From assembly GCA_963841705.1 (NCBI GenBank), contig CAWJDY010000079.1, positions 1 to 64,000 on the forward strand: DNA of 64,000 nucleotides. The letters are read 5' to 3'. How positions within the stretch are numbered: the stretch's first letter is position 1; each line of letters starts with the position of its first letter. Below, piece by piece: positions 35,027 through 44,290 of the stretch. The notes beneath the pieces were generated by a model, which was not told the DNA's origin, ran no database searches, and saw nothing but the letters and a program-made list of their open reading frames with translations. The translations under genes and the position numbers were made by a program. This stretch comes from VAZQ01 sp963841705 (GTDB lineage Bacteria > Pseudomonadota > Alphaproteobacteria > Rhizobiales > Xanthobacteraceae).

Positions 35027-35691
35027 GCCACCAGCCTGCCGTCGGCTATTTGCACGATGCGATCCGCCTGTTCTGCAAGGCGAAGGTTGTGCGTGACCAT
35101 AATCAGCGTCATGGCGTGCGCCTGGGTGAGCTCGCGAAATTGATCCATGATTTCGCGTTCGGTCACCGCATCCAAGTCTGATGTCGGCTCGTCTGCGAGC
35201 AGCAGCATGGGCGCATTGATGAGAGCGCGCGCGATCGCGGCCCGGCGCTGCTCTCCCGCCGAAATCTCGGACGGATAGGCATCGAGATGCTGCGAGACGC
35301 CGAGCCGGTCGAGCAATTCGGATGCTCTCTGGTATACGGTCGAGCTCTCACGACGGCGCGCCAGCAATGCCGGCAGAGCGACGTTGTCGATGACGCGTAA
35401 GGTCGGCAGCAGACTGGGAAACTGAAACACAAACCCGATCCGGCAATTACGGAAATGCGCCAGGCGCTCGTCAGGCAAAGCCCAGATATCGATATCCTCG
35501 ACCCGGACGGCTCCCGCAGTCGGGCGGCTCAACCCGCCAATCATCGCGAGCAGCGACGACTTGCCCGAGCCCGAGGGACCCACGACAGCAGTAAATCCGC
35601 CAGCCGGCAGGTCGAGATCGATGTTTTTGACCGCCTCCACGCGACCGCGTTCGGTCGTATAGGTTTTCGACACGCTGCTGCATGATAGCAT
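35023..35691 (-). CDS. ABC transporter ATP-binding protein (MacB/LolD type)
   Basis: 222 residues. Walker A GPSGSGKSS, Q-loop VFQFPSLLPTL, signature ISAGEQRRAAIARAL (variant of LSGGQ), Walker B MLLLADEPTSDLD, H-switch MVTHNLR. The subfamily drives MacB/FtsX-type permeases that transmit force to the periplasm rather than import solutes. Two bases separate it from the permease gene, so one operon. Likely acts on maturation or release of the propeller enzyme; this role is inferred. Confidence 0.93.
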   Translation of the reverse strand: MLSCSSVSKTYTTERGRVEAVKNIDLDLPAGGFTAVVGPSGSGKSSLLAMIGGLSRPTAGAVRVEDIDIWALPDERLAHFRNCRIGFVFQFPSLLPTLRVIDNVALPALLARRRESSTVYQRASELLDRLGVSQHLDAYPSEISAGEQRRAAIARALINAPMLLLADEPTSDLDAVTEREIMDQFRELTQAHAMTLIMVTHNLRLAEQADRIVQIADGRLVA

Positions 35692-35693
35692 GC

Positions 35694-36956
35694 CTAGCCC
35701 TCCGACCGAATGAGATCGTAGGGCTCTTCACGGCTTGCCCGCCAGGCCGGGCAAAGCGCGCCTGCAGCTCCGATCAGGGACGCGAAGAGAATGCACAGTA
35801 GCGCAATCAACGCCATCGTGCCGGAATTGAGCCAGACAAACGGGATTCCGAGATTTTCCAGATGATAAACGAGGGAGTGCTCGTAGACACGCATCAGCAA
35901 CACGCTGACCACGCAGCCCACGAGGCCGCCGGCCCCAGTCGCGAGCGCAGCTTCGGTCAGCAGAACGCCGAGCACCTGACCCCGACGCGCTCCAATCGCC
36001 CTGAGCAAGCCCAATTCGCGGCGCCGCTCGGTGACGATGGCGGAGAACAGCACGCTGACCATCAGCACGGTGCTGACGAACATGATGCCCATGAGGCCCA
36101 GCATGCCATTGAGAAGTCCTGCGAGACCCTGTCGAATCGAGGTCAGCATCGTGTCGCCGGCGACCACCTTGATCCCGGGAAAATTCGCCAGCGCAGCAAA
36201 CCGGACCTGCTGGGTGGTTGCGCGGGGCGCAAGCTCGAGCAGCACGCCTGATAATTTGTTGGGCGCGAGCGCTGCCTTCATGCCGCAAATCTGCTGCATG
36301 ATCTGCCGCAGGTCCGAGAGCGTCTCGAAGGTGATGAACAGGCCGCGCTCGTGGGTGCCGACGGCAGTCTTGCCGAGCTTGCCGTAAACTACCAGCGGGC
36401 GGCCGAACAACAGCAGCTCTGAGCCAAGCGCTTCCTCCCGCCGGCCGCCGACGATCACATCGCCTTGCCGCAACGGGCGATCCAGGTGCTGCTCCAGCCA
36501 CGGCTGGACGGTCATATCGCGTGCCGGGTCGAATGCGATCAGGTCGACCAGATCGCTGCCGTGCCCATAACCGGACGCATCGGTCCGAAAGATCAGTTGC
36601 GGCGCGACCTTGCGCACGCCTTTGAGCGCGGCGAGCCGAGGAAGCATGTCGTCGTCAAGAGTGAGCTCGGTTGGCTCCGCCGTAAGCAAGGCCGCCGTGA
36701 TGTTGGTCAGCGTGCCGGTCGGGACGATCAGCATGTCGGCGCCCAACCGCGTAAACCCGACTGCCATGCTCGCTTCGATGCTGCGCATCAGCACGGCGCC
36801 GGTCAGAAGCGCCCCGCTGCAAACGGTCATGGCCGCGACCAGCAGCAGAGTGCGCGCCTTGCGTCGTCCGAGATTTTGCAGCGCCAGGCTTCCTAGCAGG
36901 AAGCGGAAATGCGGCCCGTCAGCCATGCGCCGCCATGCGTCCGCATATCTTTGCAA
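35694..36956 (-). CDS. FtsX/MacB-type ABC permease
   Basis: 420 residues. The first TM is about 28-50 (KARTLLLVAAMTVCSGALLT), then a large periplasmic domain (about 55-270), and three TM helices at about 280-310, 335-360 and 375-405. This is the four-TM mechanotransmission fold of MacB, LolCE and FtsX. The gene starts 3 bases after the propeller gene and is followed at once by its ATPase. Confidence 0.9.
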   Translation of the reverse strand: MQRYADAWRRMADGPHFRFLLGSLALQNLGRRKARTLLLVAAMTVCSGALLTGAVLMRSIEASMAVGFTRLGADMLIVPTGTLTNITAALLTAEPTELTLDDDMLPRLAALKGVRKVAPQLIFRTDASGYGHGSDLVDLIAFDPARDMTVQPWLEQHLDRPLRQGDVIVGGRREEALGSELLLFGRPLVVYGKLGKTAVGTHERGLFITFETLSDLRQIMQQICGMKAALAPNKLSGVLLELAPRATTQQVRFAALANFPGIKVVAGDTMLTSIRQGLAGLLNGMLGLMGIMFVSTVLMVSVLFSAIVTERRRELGLLRAIGARRGQVLGVLLTEAALATGAGGLVGCVVSVLLMRVYEHSLVYHLENLGIPFVWLNSGTMALIALLCILFASLIGAAGALCPAWRASREEPYDLIRSEG

Positions 36957-36959
36957 CCG

Positions 36960-38771
36960 CTACAGCGTGCACGAACGCGTATGCTTCATGTGCTCGAGCT
37001 CGGTCGGTACAATCACGCAGTCATGATGCCCGCCGTTGCTCGGCAATATGCCGAGCAGCTGGTCCGTCTCTACGTCGATCACCGCAATCCCGCTGGAGAT
37101 GCGCTGGAAGCCGCTGAACGGAACCACCACGTACTTGCCGTCGTAGGTGATCGCCGGGGTCTGCAGGTCGGGACCGATGCCCTGGATCTCCTTTTTGATC
37201 GTCCACGTCGCGGTATCGACCACCATCACGCCGCTCGCCGCGGGTGAAGGGTGCAGCACGGACAGATACAGCTTCGAACTGTCGAGCGAAAACACCATGT
37301 GAAACGGATTCGGGTACTTGCCACCCCAGAGCGGATCTTCGACGTGGGCGATCTTTTTCCATTTGGTCGGGTCGGGGTCGCGCACGTCGAACACGGAGCA
37401 ATTGTTCTCGCGCAGATTGTTCATCATGCAGAGGAAATGGCCATCGGGGGAAAAGCCGATCTCGTGCCCGGGCGAGAACACCTTGTCGAACACCACTTCC
37501 CAGTGGTCGTCATCGAGGCGCCTGACCGGATACTGGTCGGGTGAATCCTTGTTGAACTGCAGGAAGGCCACCGGATCGAAATTGTTCTCCGCATCCAGAA
37601 TGGCGATGCCGCCGCAAAGCCGAACGACAGTAGCGGCCCAGCGCCCGGTGGGATGCCAGATCGTCCCGTCCGCGCCGGTAAGCGTATGCGGAGAATCGCC
37701 GGGGATCGTTCCTTCCTCCACGAACAGCTCGCCCATCGGCACCATTTCCCATTCGATCTTTTGCCCCTTGGTGCCGCGATAATCGAACTGTCCGGTGCGA
37801 GGGTGGGGATAGATCTTGGAGATCTTGAGAGTCCCGCCGTTCTGCCAGCAGTCCCGCAGATTGCTCGAATTGCCGGTCCAGTCGAATTTCAACGCGGCAA
37901 TCACCCGCGACGACATCCGGTCGAAGCAGGCCGCAATATCCTTTTGGCCATCGGTCACGAAATAGGACTGGGCGTCCTTGGGGTTGATGGTCACATGCAC
38001 GCCAAGGCCGAGCCCGGTTGTCTCCGACACGTTCTCGATCAATTCCATCTGCGCGCCGTCATAGCGGACGCGATAGATGTTGAACCCGGGCTCGGGGCTT
38101 TCCATCCTGGTATTGATGCCGTAGATCAAGCAGTTCTTGCCGCCCTGCGTGCTGTTCACGAACTCGAACGAGTGATACGGGTCGGCGCTTGGAAACGCGC
38201 ACAGGTGATGCGAGATCGGATTATAGTCCCCGTAAGTCCAGTACCAGATCGATGAGAGCACGCGGTTGGTGTTGAGATCGAGCGCGTAGGTGCCGCCGCC
38301 GAGCTTGGTCGGGAGCAGCGCAATCCATTTGCCCAGCCCGCGTCCGCCGACATCGGACTTGGAATCGATCAGCTCACGCGTGATGTGGTGGCGCTGCGCT
38401 TCCGCATAGCGGCTGCCGGCGTGCTTGGCTCCCTGTTCCGATACCGATCCGGCCGTAATCCAGGAATGCCCGACCGCGGCCGCTTCGCCGACGACTGCCG
38501 TACCGGCCACGACTTTCAATAGATTGCGGCGGTTGAATTTCGACTTCGGCGGGGGCTCACGCACGGGCGCCGGAACGACTTGCGCCTTTTGCTGCAAGTA
38601 CTGCTGAAACTGCTGATGGTCTTCCTCGCCGACTTCTGCCTTTCGGCGCAGATAATCTTCGACGTCTGGTTTGCTGGCCAGTGCACCCAGGCTCTGCTCT
38701 TCTTGCAATTTTATCTTTGCTGTTTCCGCGCTTTCTTCTCTTATGTTGGTTCTTTTTCCTGGCTCCGACAT
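36960..38771 (-). CDS. Copper beta-propeller enzyme, thiocyanate dehydrogenase-like
   Basis: 603 residues from ATG 38771. A long charged N-region precedes a Tat signal (NRRNLLKVVAGTAVVGEAAA), so it is exported folded; the rest is a propeller related to nitrous oxide reductase. Candidate active-site residues are K156, H188, H259, H436, F490-H491 and H582. The spacings K156-H188 (32), H188-H259 (71) and H491-H582 (91) equal those I recall for thiocyanate dehydrogenase of Thioalkalivibrio (K103, H135, H206, F436-H437, H528), which holds three copper ions and makes cyanate and sulfur from thiocyanate. First gene of a four-gene operon. An upstream ATG exists at 38786. Confidence 0.65.
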   Translation of the reverse strand: MSEPGKRTNIREESAETAKIKLQEEQSLGALASKPDVEDYLRRKAEVGEEDHQQFQQYLQQKAQVVPAPVREPPPKSKFNRRNLLKVVAGTAVVGEAAAVGHSWITAGSVSEQGAKHAGSRYAEAQRHHITRELIDSKSDVGGRGLGKWIALLPTKLGGGTYALDLNTNRVLSSIWYWTYGDYNPISHHLCAFPSADPYHSFEFVNSTQGGKNCLIYGINTRMESPEPGFNIYRVRYDGAQMELIENVSETTGLGLGVHVTINPKDAQSYFVTDGQKDIAACFDRMSSRVIAALKFDWTGNSSNLRDCWQNGGTLKISKIYPHPRTGQFDYRGTKGQKIEWEMVPMGELFVEEGTIPGDSPHTLTGADGTIWHPTGRWAATVVRLCGGIAILDAENNFDPVAFLQFNKDSPDQYPVRRLDDDHWEVVFDKVFSPGHEIGFSPDGHFLCMMNNLRENNCSVFDVRDPDPTKWKKIAHVEDPLWGGKYPNPFHMVFSLDSSKLYLSVLHPSPAASGVMVVDTATWTIKKEIQGIGPDLQTPAITYDGKYVVVPFSGFQRISSGIAVIDVETDQLLGILPSNGGHHDCVIVPTELEHMKHTRSCTL

Positions 38772-38965
38772 TTGCTGCCCCAGCATTTGATCGCGGAAGT
38801 TGCAAGAGGATGGCGAGTGAAAAACCTTGTCAGACGGTATTATGGAAGTCAATATGATGGGGCGCGCGTGTGCTCTTTCCGCCACAACGCGCGCCGCGTC
38901 GCCGCGCAGACAATATCGATTGCTGTGCAGCGTTCGCGCGAACGGGTCGCGGGGACGATAGAGCC

Positions 38966-39721
38966 ATGCGTGATCTTCTCTATGTTGTCGCTGTCGCAGG
39001 ATTGAGCCTGTCAGGACTCGCATCTGCAATTCGTCTGATCGACTGGCTTATTCGTACCGACCCAAGGGTCATCGCGCAAACCGGCCGCTGGGCCGCCGTT
39101 GGGCTTGCCATTCTGTCAGCACCATTATTGCTGGCATTGCTGATCAATGAGAAATGGACGGCCGCCATGGCGCTCGCTGCCATCATGCTGGTTGCCTTCG
39201 CATGGTACGGCCCGCGTTTGCTGCAACGAATGATGCGTTACCGCGTTGCGGCCGACTGGGGGGGCCCGCCGCCAGGCGGAAATCTCACACCTGCGTTCGA
39301 CGCAAGTATCGATGATCCTGAACTGGTGCGGCGCTCGATCGCGGTCTTGGAAGAATATCTGCGGCGCACAACCGCCTTGCCCAAGCGCGATGCGACGCAC
39401 CCGCGTGCGATCGCCATGCAACATTCCGCTAGTGTCGTTAGCGCCTCCCACAATGGCAAGACTCAGGATCGCAACTCCAGCTCCATGTCAGAAGCGGAAG
39501 CACTGGAGATCCTGGCTCTCGCTGCGGATGCATCGGAACTGGAAATTAAGGAAGCGCACCAACGCCTGCGAGAGTTGCTTCGTCCAGAGCGCGGCGGCTC
39601 GCAGTATCTGGCCACTAAGATCGATCAGGCCAGGAGCCTGCTCCTCGATCATGCGGATGAAGCCCCGGAGCCGGCAGCTTCTACTCGTATATCGGGGCAG
39701 CGGCCCCCACGCTCGCAGTAA
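38966..39721 (+). CDS. Membrane protein with degenerate J-domain
   Basis: 251 residues from ATG 38966. TM segments at about 3-22, 40-60 and 66-85. The C-terminal part (about 175-235) is J-domain-like: MSEAEALEILALAADASELE, then KEAHQRLRELLRPERGGSQY. The Hsp70-stimulating HPD is replaced by RPE, so it may not activate DnaK. Similar TIM14-like proteins are common in alphaproteobacteria. Divergent from the copper-propeller operon with about 190 bases between. Confidence 0.75.
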   Translation: MRDLLYVVAVAGLSLSGLASAIRLIDWLIRTDPRVIAQTGRWAAVGLAILSAPLLLALLINEKWTAAMALAAIMLVAFAWYGPRLLQRMMRYRVAADWGGPPPGGNLTPAFDASIDDPELVRRSIAVLEEYLRRTTALPKRDATHPRAIAMQHSASVVSASHNGKTQDRNSSSMSEAEALEILALAADASELEIKEAHQRLRELLRPERGGSQYLATKIDQARSLLLDHADEAPEPAASTRISGQRPPRSQ

Positions 39722-39779
39722 CCTCAGCCCGCTGGCTTTGCGCGCGATGTTTACCGCCATCGGGCTTTTGCACCCAGGC

Positions 39780-40090
39780 TGATTTGGCGAACAGCTCCCT
39801 CCACGGATTTGAAAATGCATTCGGCTCCAAGCACGGTGATCCACCCGGTTCACTTGCCCTGCGCCTGACCCCGCGTATCCGACAGCCGGGCAATGACGAC
39901 CTCGATGGAGCGAGCCTGGAGCGCAGCGATGGTCCGCTGCAGGATTTGCGACCCGGTATAGTCGATGTCGATAATGCCGCTCGCTTCTATGACCAGCCGC
40001 TTCACTGGCGCTGGGCGCGGTCTCGACGGCAGCCAGGATCCTGTCGCTGATGTAGTGAGCATTCTTGCGGCCGAGCACGCAGCAGCAGCT
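39780..40090 (-). pseudogene. STAS-domain remnant (SulP transporter C-terminus)
   Basis: Three frames are needed. NAHYISDRILAAVETAP, then VKRLVIEASGIIDIDYTGSQ with ILQRTIAALQARSIEVVIAR, then VLGAECIFKSVEGAVRQ follow the C-terminal STAS domain of SulP-family anion transporters. Two shifts break it and the transporter part is absent. Confidence 0.65.
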
Positions 40091-40335
40091 ATCGCGCAAG
40101 CGATTTAGTGCGTTGGCACAAACACGAAGTGCCAGTGTGCACCGCCAATGTCGGGTGATTGACCCAAGCCAAATCCGGCAAGCAATGAACACCGCCAGTC
40201 GTGTGTCGGATGTCATCGAAATGCAGCTGGCCCTGTCTAGCGCTAATCCGCCCGGTGACCGAGGTATGGACCACTGATGTTGTGGCCCATTAGCGTAGGG
40301 ACTACAGTGAAGGACGATCTTGAAAGGTAGTTTAA

Positions 40336-41358
40336 ATGGCGGATGTCGGTAGTCTAAGCAGTGCGATCAAGCCCATCGACTCCCTCGAAGTGGATGTAGT
40401 GACTGATGACGTCAGCGACACCTACGTCAGCAAAACACTGTTTGCTGTCTCGGAGTTTTCGAATGTGATCACGGCCGGCGCCAAAATCATTTCCGGTGAG
40501 GCGCTGCTGTGTGCCAACCTGGGGCTCGGTTTGCGACTGATATCGAACGCGGGCGAGGTGAGACACACGCTTTTGTTCGACACGGGTCCGGAAGGTGCAA
40601 TTTTCCTGCGCAACTGCGCGAATCTTGGCATTCGCCTGGGCGAAGTCGAATGCATTGCGGTCAGTCACGGACATTGGGATCACATGGCCGCCCTTCCCGA
40701 CGCCATCGATGCGATCGTGAAGGAAGGCGGCGAGGTCGCAGTCCATGTTAATCCGGGAATGTTCAATGAACGAGCGATCAGGCTTGCGAGCGGCAAGGTC
40801 GTGCCGGTCGCCAATGTTCCGCTTCCGACCGAAATGGAGGTGCGCGGCGCCAAGGTGGTCAATCAGCCTGACGCGCGGCTGTTGCTCGACGGCCATTTCT
40901 ACTACAGTGGGGAGATTCTGCGGCTGACCTCGTTCGAGAAGGGCCGCACCGACCATCTGTGTCGGACCAGCGCCAGCGGTCCGTGGGTACCCGATCCGCT
41001 CCTGATGGACGAACGCATGCTGGTGGCGCATGTTCGCGACCTGGGATTGATCGTTTTCAGCGCGTGTTCCCATGCCGGCGTCGTCAATGTGTGCACCGAC
41101 GTGCGGCGACTATTTCCAGACATTCCGATCTACTGTGTGATGGGTGGGCTCCATCTCGGAGGCGTGATGGAGCGGATCATTCCTCAGACGGTGGACGGAC
41201 TGCGGCCGTTCGCGATCAAGCACATCATCACGGGTCATTGCACTGGCTGGCGAGCCTTACACGCCCTGGCCGACGCCTTTGGCGATGCAGTGAGTCAATC
41301 CGCGGTCGGTACGCGCTACACGTTCGCGGCCGGCCACCAGCCGGGCGAGGAGACATGA
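40336..41358 (+). CDS. Metallo-beta-lactamase-fold hydrolase
   Basis: 340 residues. Metal motif VSHGHWDHMAALPDAI (HxHxDH), further ligands in FSACSHAGVVN and MGGLHLGG, and HIITGHCTGW near the end. The subfamily resembles dihydropterin/RFA-P synthase-type MBL proteins (cd07713-like). Likely a zinc hydrolase of unknown substrate. GAAAGG precedes the ATG; its stop overlaps the next gene's start (ATGA), so it is coupled to a CobW protein that may supply its metal. Confidence 0.85.
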   Translation: MADVGSLSSAIKPIDSLEVDVVTDDVSDTYVSKTLFAVSEFSNVITAGAKIISGEALLCANLGLGLRLISNAGEVRHTLLFDTGPEGAIFLRNCANLGIRLGEVECIAVSHGHWDHMAALPDAIDAIVKEGGEVAVHVNPGMFNERAIRLASGKVVPVANVPLPTEMEVRGAKVVNQPDARLLLDGHFYYSGEILRLTSFEKGRTDHLCRTSASGPWVPDPLLMDERMLVAHVRDLGLIVFSACSHAGVVNVCTDVRRLFPDIPIYCVMGGLHLGGVMERIIPQTVDGLRPFAIKHIITGHCTGWRALHALADAFGDAVSQSAVGTRYTFAAGHQPGEET

Positions 41359-42338
41359 CGGCGCTCGTGTTTGAAGAGCCCCGCGCGCCGTCGCGCTTAC
41401 CGGTGACGATCGTCACCGGGTTCCTTGGCAGCGGAAAAACCACGTTGGTGAACCATATCTTGGCGAACCAGCGGGGGCTGCGGACCGCTGTGATCGTCAA
41501 TGATTTGAGTGACGTCGATATCGACGGCGAGCTCATCGTGTCCGCCGAGGACGGCATGGTGGAGTTGAGCAACGGCTGCATCTGCTGCTCGCTCAACAAC
41601 AATTTCATCAATTCCGTATTTCGGCTCCTCGGCCACGATCGCAAACCGGACTATTTGGTGGTCGAGACCACCGGGGTCGCCGATCCGTTGCCAGTTGCCT
41701 TGACATTCCTGCGGACGGAACTCCGCGACGTCATTCGGCTTGACTCCATTGTCTCGGTGGCGGACGCTGAGAACTTCGCCCCCACCCGTTTTGACAGCCA
41801 AGCGGCCCGCAACCAGCTCGCGTACGGCGACGTGATCCTGCTCAACAAATGCGATCTTGTGGGCGCCGAGCGGTTGCGCATGCTTGAGGAGGCAATCGGA
41901 AACGTCGCGGCGCGTGCGCGGATCATACGTGCAACGCGTTGTGATGTTCCGCTCGCACTCATCCTGAGCGTTGGGTTGTTCCAATCAGATCGGTTTTCCG
42001 CCGATCACGCGGCCAATTATACCACCGCCGCCCATAATCACCTGGCGACGGATGGTTTTGAGTCGCTGTCCTTTCAGAGCGACCGCCCATTCGGGGTGCA
42101 CGAATTTCAGAAGTTCTTGGAGACCCTTCCGGACAAGGTCTATCGTGGCAAGGGCGTGCTCTGGATCGCCGAGAGCGACAAGCGCTACATTTTCCACTTA
42201 GTTGCTAAGCGCTTTTCTCTCGATGAGGGACCATTTGACGGGTTTAAGCAAAACAAGCTTGTGCTGATCGGGCGCAACCTCGACCGCACACGACTGCGGT
42301 GCCAGCTCGAGGCCGGTCTTGTGTCGACCTGCGCTTAA
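41355..42338 (+). CDS. CobW/G3E GTPase metallochaperone
   Basis: 327 residues. Walker A TGFLGSGKTTLVNHIL, the metal-binding C-x-C-C in NGCICCSLNNN, Walker B-like YLVVETTGVADP, and base-specificity NKCDLV. The C-terminal CobW_C domain follows (about 215-325, LSFQSDRPFGVHEFQKFLET). Family members deliver Zn, Co or other metals using GTP. Translationally coupled to the MBL hydrolase, its probable client. No Zur-type operator was identified. Confidence 0.92.
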   Translation: MTALVFEEPRAPSRLPVTIVTGFLGSGKTTLVNHILANQRGLRTAVIVNDLSDVDIDGELIVSAEDGMVELSNGCICCSLNNNFINSVFRLLGHDRKPDYLVVETTGVADPLPVALTFLRTELRDVIRLDSIVSVADAENFAPTRFDSQAARNQLAYGDVILLNKCDLVGAERLRMLEEAIGNVAARARIIRATRCDVPLALILSVGLFQSDRFSADHAANYTTAAHNHLATDGFESLSFQSDRPFGVHEFQKFLETLPDKVYRGKGVLWIAESDKRYIFHLVAKRFSLDEGPFDGFKQNKLVLIGRNLDRTRLRCQLEAGLVSTCA

Positions 42339-42539
42339 ACGCGCCAGCCCTTCAAAACCCCGACATCCCGGGCATGCTGATGTCGTGCAATACCAAGGGA
42401 GGCTTGCGTGGTGTGGGCACATGCCAACTTCGAGATGGGAACCGTTATGCGCAGAGCGCGCCTCAAATTCCGGAGACCTGCAACGCCCCAGATCCTCGAC
42501 GGTATTGGGAGAAGGATAGCCCGCTATCTGGAAGCTTCC

Positions 42540-42722
42540 GGCGGTGGTCTCGTCGAAGATGAGTTTGTCGAAATCGGCATATGAGCCTGCGAGCACTGTG
42601 CCCCCTAAATTGGCGAGCCGCGCGTTGAATTTGGAATCTGCAATGCTGGCATTGACTTCCTTGTTTAGTCTTTCGATGATCTCGGCCGACGTGTCTTTTG
42701 GGGCGCCGATGGCATCATGCGC
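42540..42722 (-). pseudogene. Bug-type (TTT) solute-binding protein remnant
   Basis: AIGAPKDTSAEIIERLNKEV and LANLGGTVLAGSYADFDKLI match the C-terminal lobe of tripartite tricarboxylate transporter binding proteins. Both ends lose the frame and no start or transporter genes are near. Confidence 0.65.
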
Positions 42723-42913
42723 TTGCCTCGTCGGCAAGGTTTCGGCTGAGATTTGACGACACGACTGTTTCCGTCCGTTACGGCGAAAGTGAATGATAAT
42801 CCCATAAGGCACACCTGCTTTCTAACGTTCAAATCGCAGGTTCTCTCTCTCTCGGCGCGAAACTCGAATGTCAACGGTCGAGCATCCACGAATCCGATTG
42901 GAAAGGTGAAAAA

Positions 42914-43384
42914 ATGAACCAGGCCGGCGACTTTCTCCCCGAGACCGAAACGACCGTCCCGATTATTCGCGCCCCTGGGGATGGCAAAGTGGTCAGCGTG
43001 CTTCGCGATCAGAGCACCTTTAAGGTGCTAAGCGATCAGACCAGTGGAGCTTATGCCATTTTGGAGCAGAAGATACCTGCCGGCCACGGGCCGCCCCTTC
43101 ACGTCCACCGACATGAAACGGAAATCTTTTACGTTCTGGAGGGACAATTCGAAATCACCATTGGTGACCAGAAGGTGACGGCGCCCGCCGGGGCCATGGC
43201 GGTGGGGCCACGCGATATTCCGCATACCTTTCGCAATACGGGATCAAACGACGGGCGTTTACTGCTCACTGTTATTCCAGGGCGCTTTGCCAACTATTTC
43301 ATCGATGTGGATGGTATGAATGATGACGACCTCGCAAGCATGAAAGCGCTTATCGCTAAGTACGACGTCGAAATCCTGGAATAG
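42914..43384 (+). CDS. Cupin domain protein
   Basis: 156 residues, single cupin with motif HVHRHETEIFYVLEGQFEIT (His-x-His, Glu) and MAVGPRDIPHTFRNTG for the last His. Related to rhizobial quercetinase-like small cupins. GGAAAGGTG precedes the ATG. The frameshifted gene near 63 kb belongs to the same general group (APRDIPHKLRNSG). Confidence 0.88.
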   Translation: MNQAGDFLPETETTVPIIRAPGDGKVVSVLRDQSTFKVLSDQTSGAYAILEQKIPAGHGPPLHVHRHETEIFYVLEGQFEITIGDQKVTAPAGAMAVGPRDIPHTFRNTGSNDGRLLLTVIPGRFANYFIDVDGMNDDDLASMKALIAKYDVEILE

Positions 43385-43574
43385 AAGTCAAATTGGGCAC
43401 GATCGCTCATGCCAAGCTGGTGATACATACCGGCGAACTCGTCCCGCAGCTCATCAATTCCCCTGCATCGATATATTCACGCAAGGAGTAGGTCGCAGGA
43501 AGCGCGTGACGTGACGAGCTGCCTGCGCGAATCACGGACAGCGGGCAGAGGCGTGCGCGCGGAGAAACTGGACG

Positions 43575-43913
43575 TCAGCCGTTCTCAGGATCATTGATTG
43601 TTGTGCGCATGGCGTAGACCGCAATTCCCGCTATGAGGCCCGTGAGAAAGAGCCCGGAGACACCAATACCTATCGCAAGTGCGCGCGCGAGCGCCTGCCG
43701 TGGTACGATATCGCCATAGCCAATCGTAAGGCCGGTGACGAAGGTGAAATAAATCGCGTCGCCGACAGACCAGCCCTCGAGAAAGCCAATCAGCAGGCCC
43801 AGGACAAGCTGAATCGCCAGAATTGTCGACAAGACTGGCCACGTGAGATGGATGGCGTGGCCGACGGCCACAAAAAAGCGCCCCCGCACGGTCTTTGGTG
43901 CCGGCCGGTTCAT
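43575..43913 (-). CDS. Two-TM potassium-channel-like protein
   Basis: 112 residues from ATG 43913. Two TM helices flank a pore loop with selectivity filter TGLTIGYGDIVP. The layout is that of a minimal Ion_trans_2/KcsA-type channel; it would assemble as a tetramer. There is no cytoplasmic RCK domain. The longer frame to 44024 has no support as coding. Confidence 0.85.
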   Translation of the reverse strand: MNRPAPKTVRGRFFVAVGHAIHLTWPVLSTILAIQLVLGLLIGFLEGWSVGDAIYFTFVTGLTIGYGDIVPRQALARALAIGIGVSGLFLTGLIAGIAVYAMRTTINDPENG

Positions 43914-43965
43914 GCGTACTCTTCTTTTAATCAACCGATTGAAAGCCAACAGTATTGAAGAGTTC

Positions 43966-44058
43966 TCAACCAGGAGTATCCCGCGTGCTGAGCCGCGCCG
44001 CAAGCGGCCAAGCGGCTGCAACACCGCCGAATAGAGTGATGAACTCCCGTCGTCTCAT
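43966..44058 (-). pseudogene. ABC substrate-binding protein N-terminal remnant
   Basis: MRRREFITLFGGVAAAWPLA, then ARLSTRDTPG and a stop. The first 20 residues match the Tat-like signal of the family seen at 10154-11150 (MQRREFISLLGG). Only the signal region remains, just upstream of the channel gene. Confidence 0.65.
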
Positions 44059-44167
44059 CAGCTTCGTCCTTAGAGGTTGCGACTTTTAGGCCGAGGGTAG
44101 ACTTTACCATACTCGCAGCGTGAAAGGCGTTCCGCACCGCCGCAAAATAGGCTGCTAATGTGCGAAT

Positions 44168-44225
44168 CGGTCAAATGCACGCATTACCGCGCCGCAGCAT
44201 TGCTGTCCGCTTCACCTCGGTGAGC
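44168..44225. repeat. Dispersed repeat fragment
   Basis: GCATTACCGCGCCGCAGCA here repeats text at about 33817; the flanks (GTCCGCTTCACC...) are similar to but not identical with that copy. Non-coding. Confidence 0.45.
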
Positions 44226-44290
44226 TGACCGCGCTGCCGCTGGCGCCCACGCAGAGAGCGGGGGGTTAGAGGCTTGTCCGGTCGAAGATT

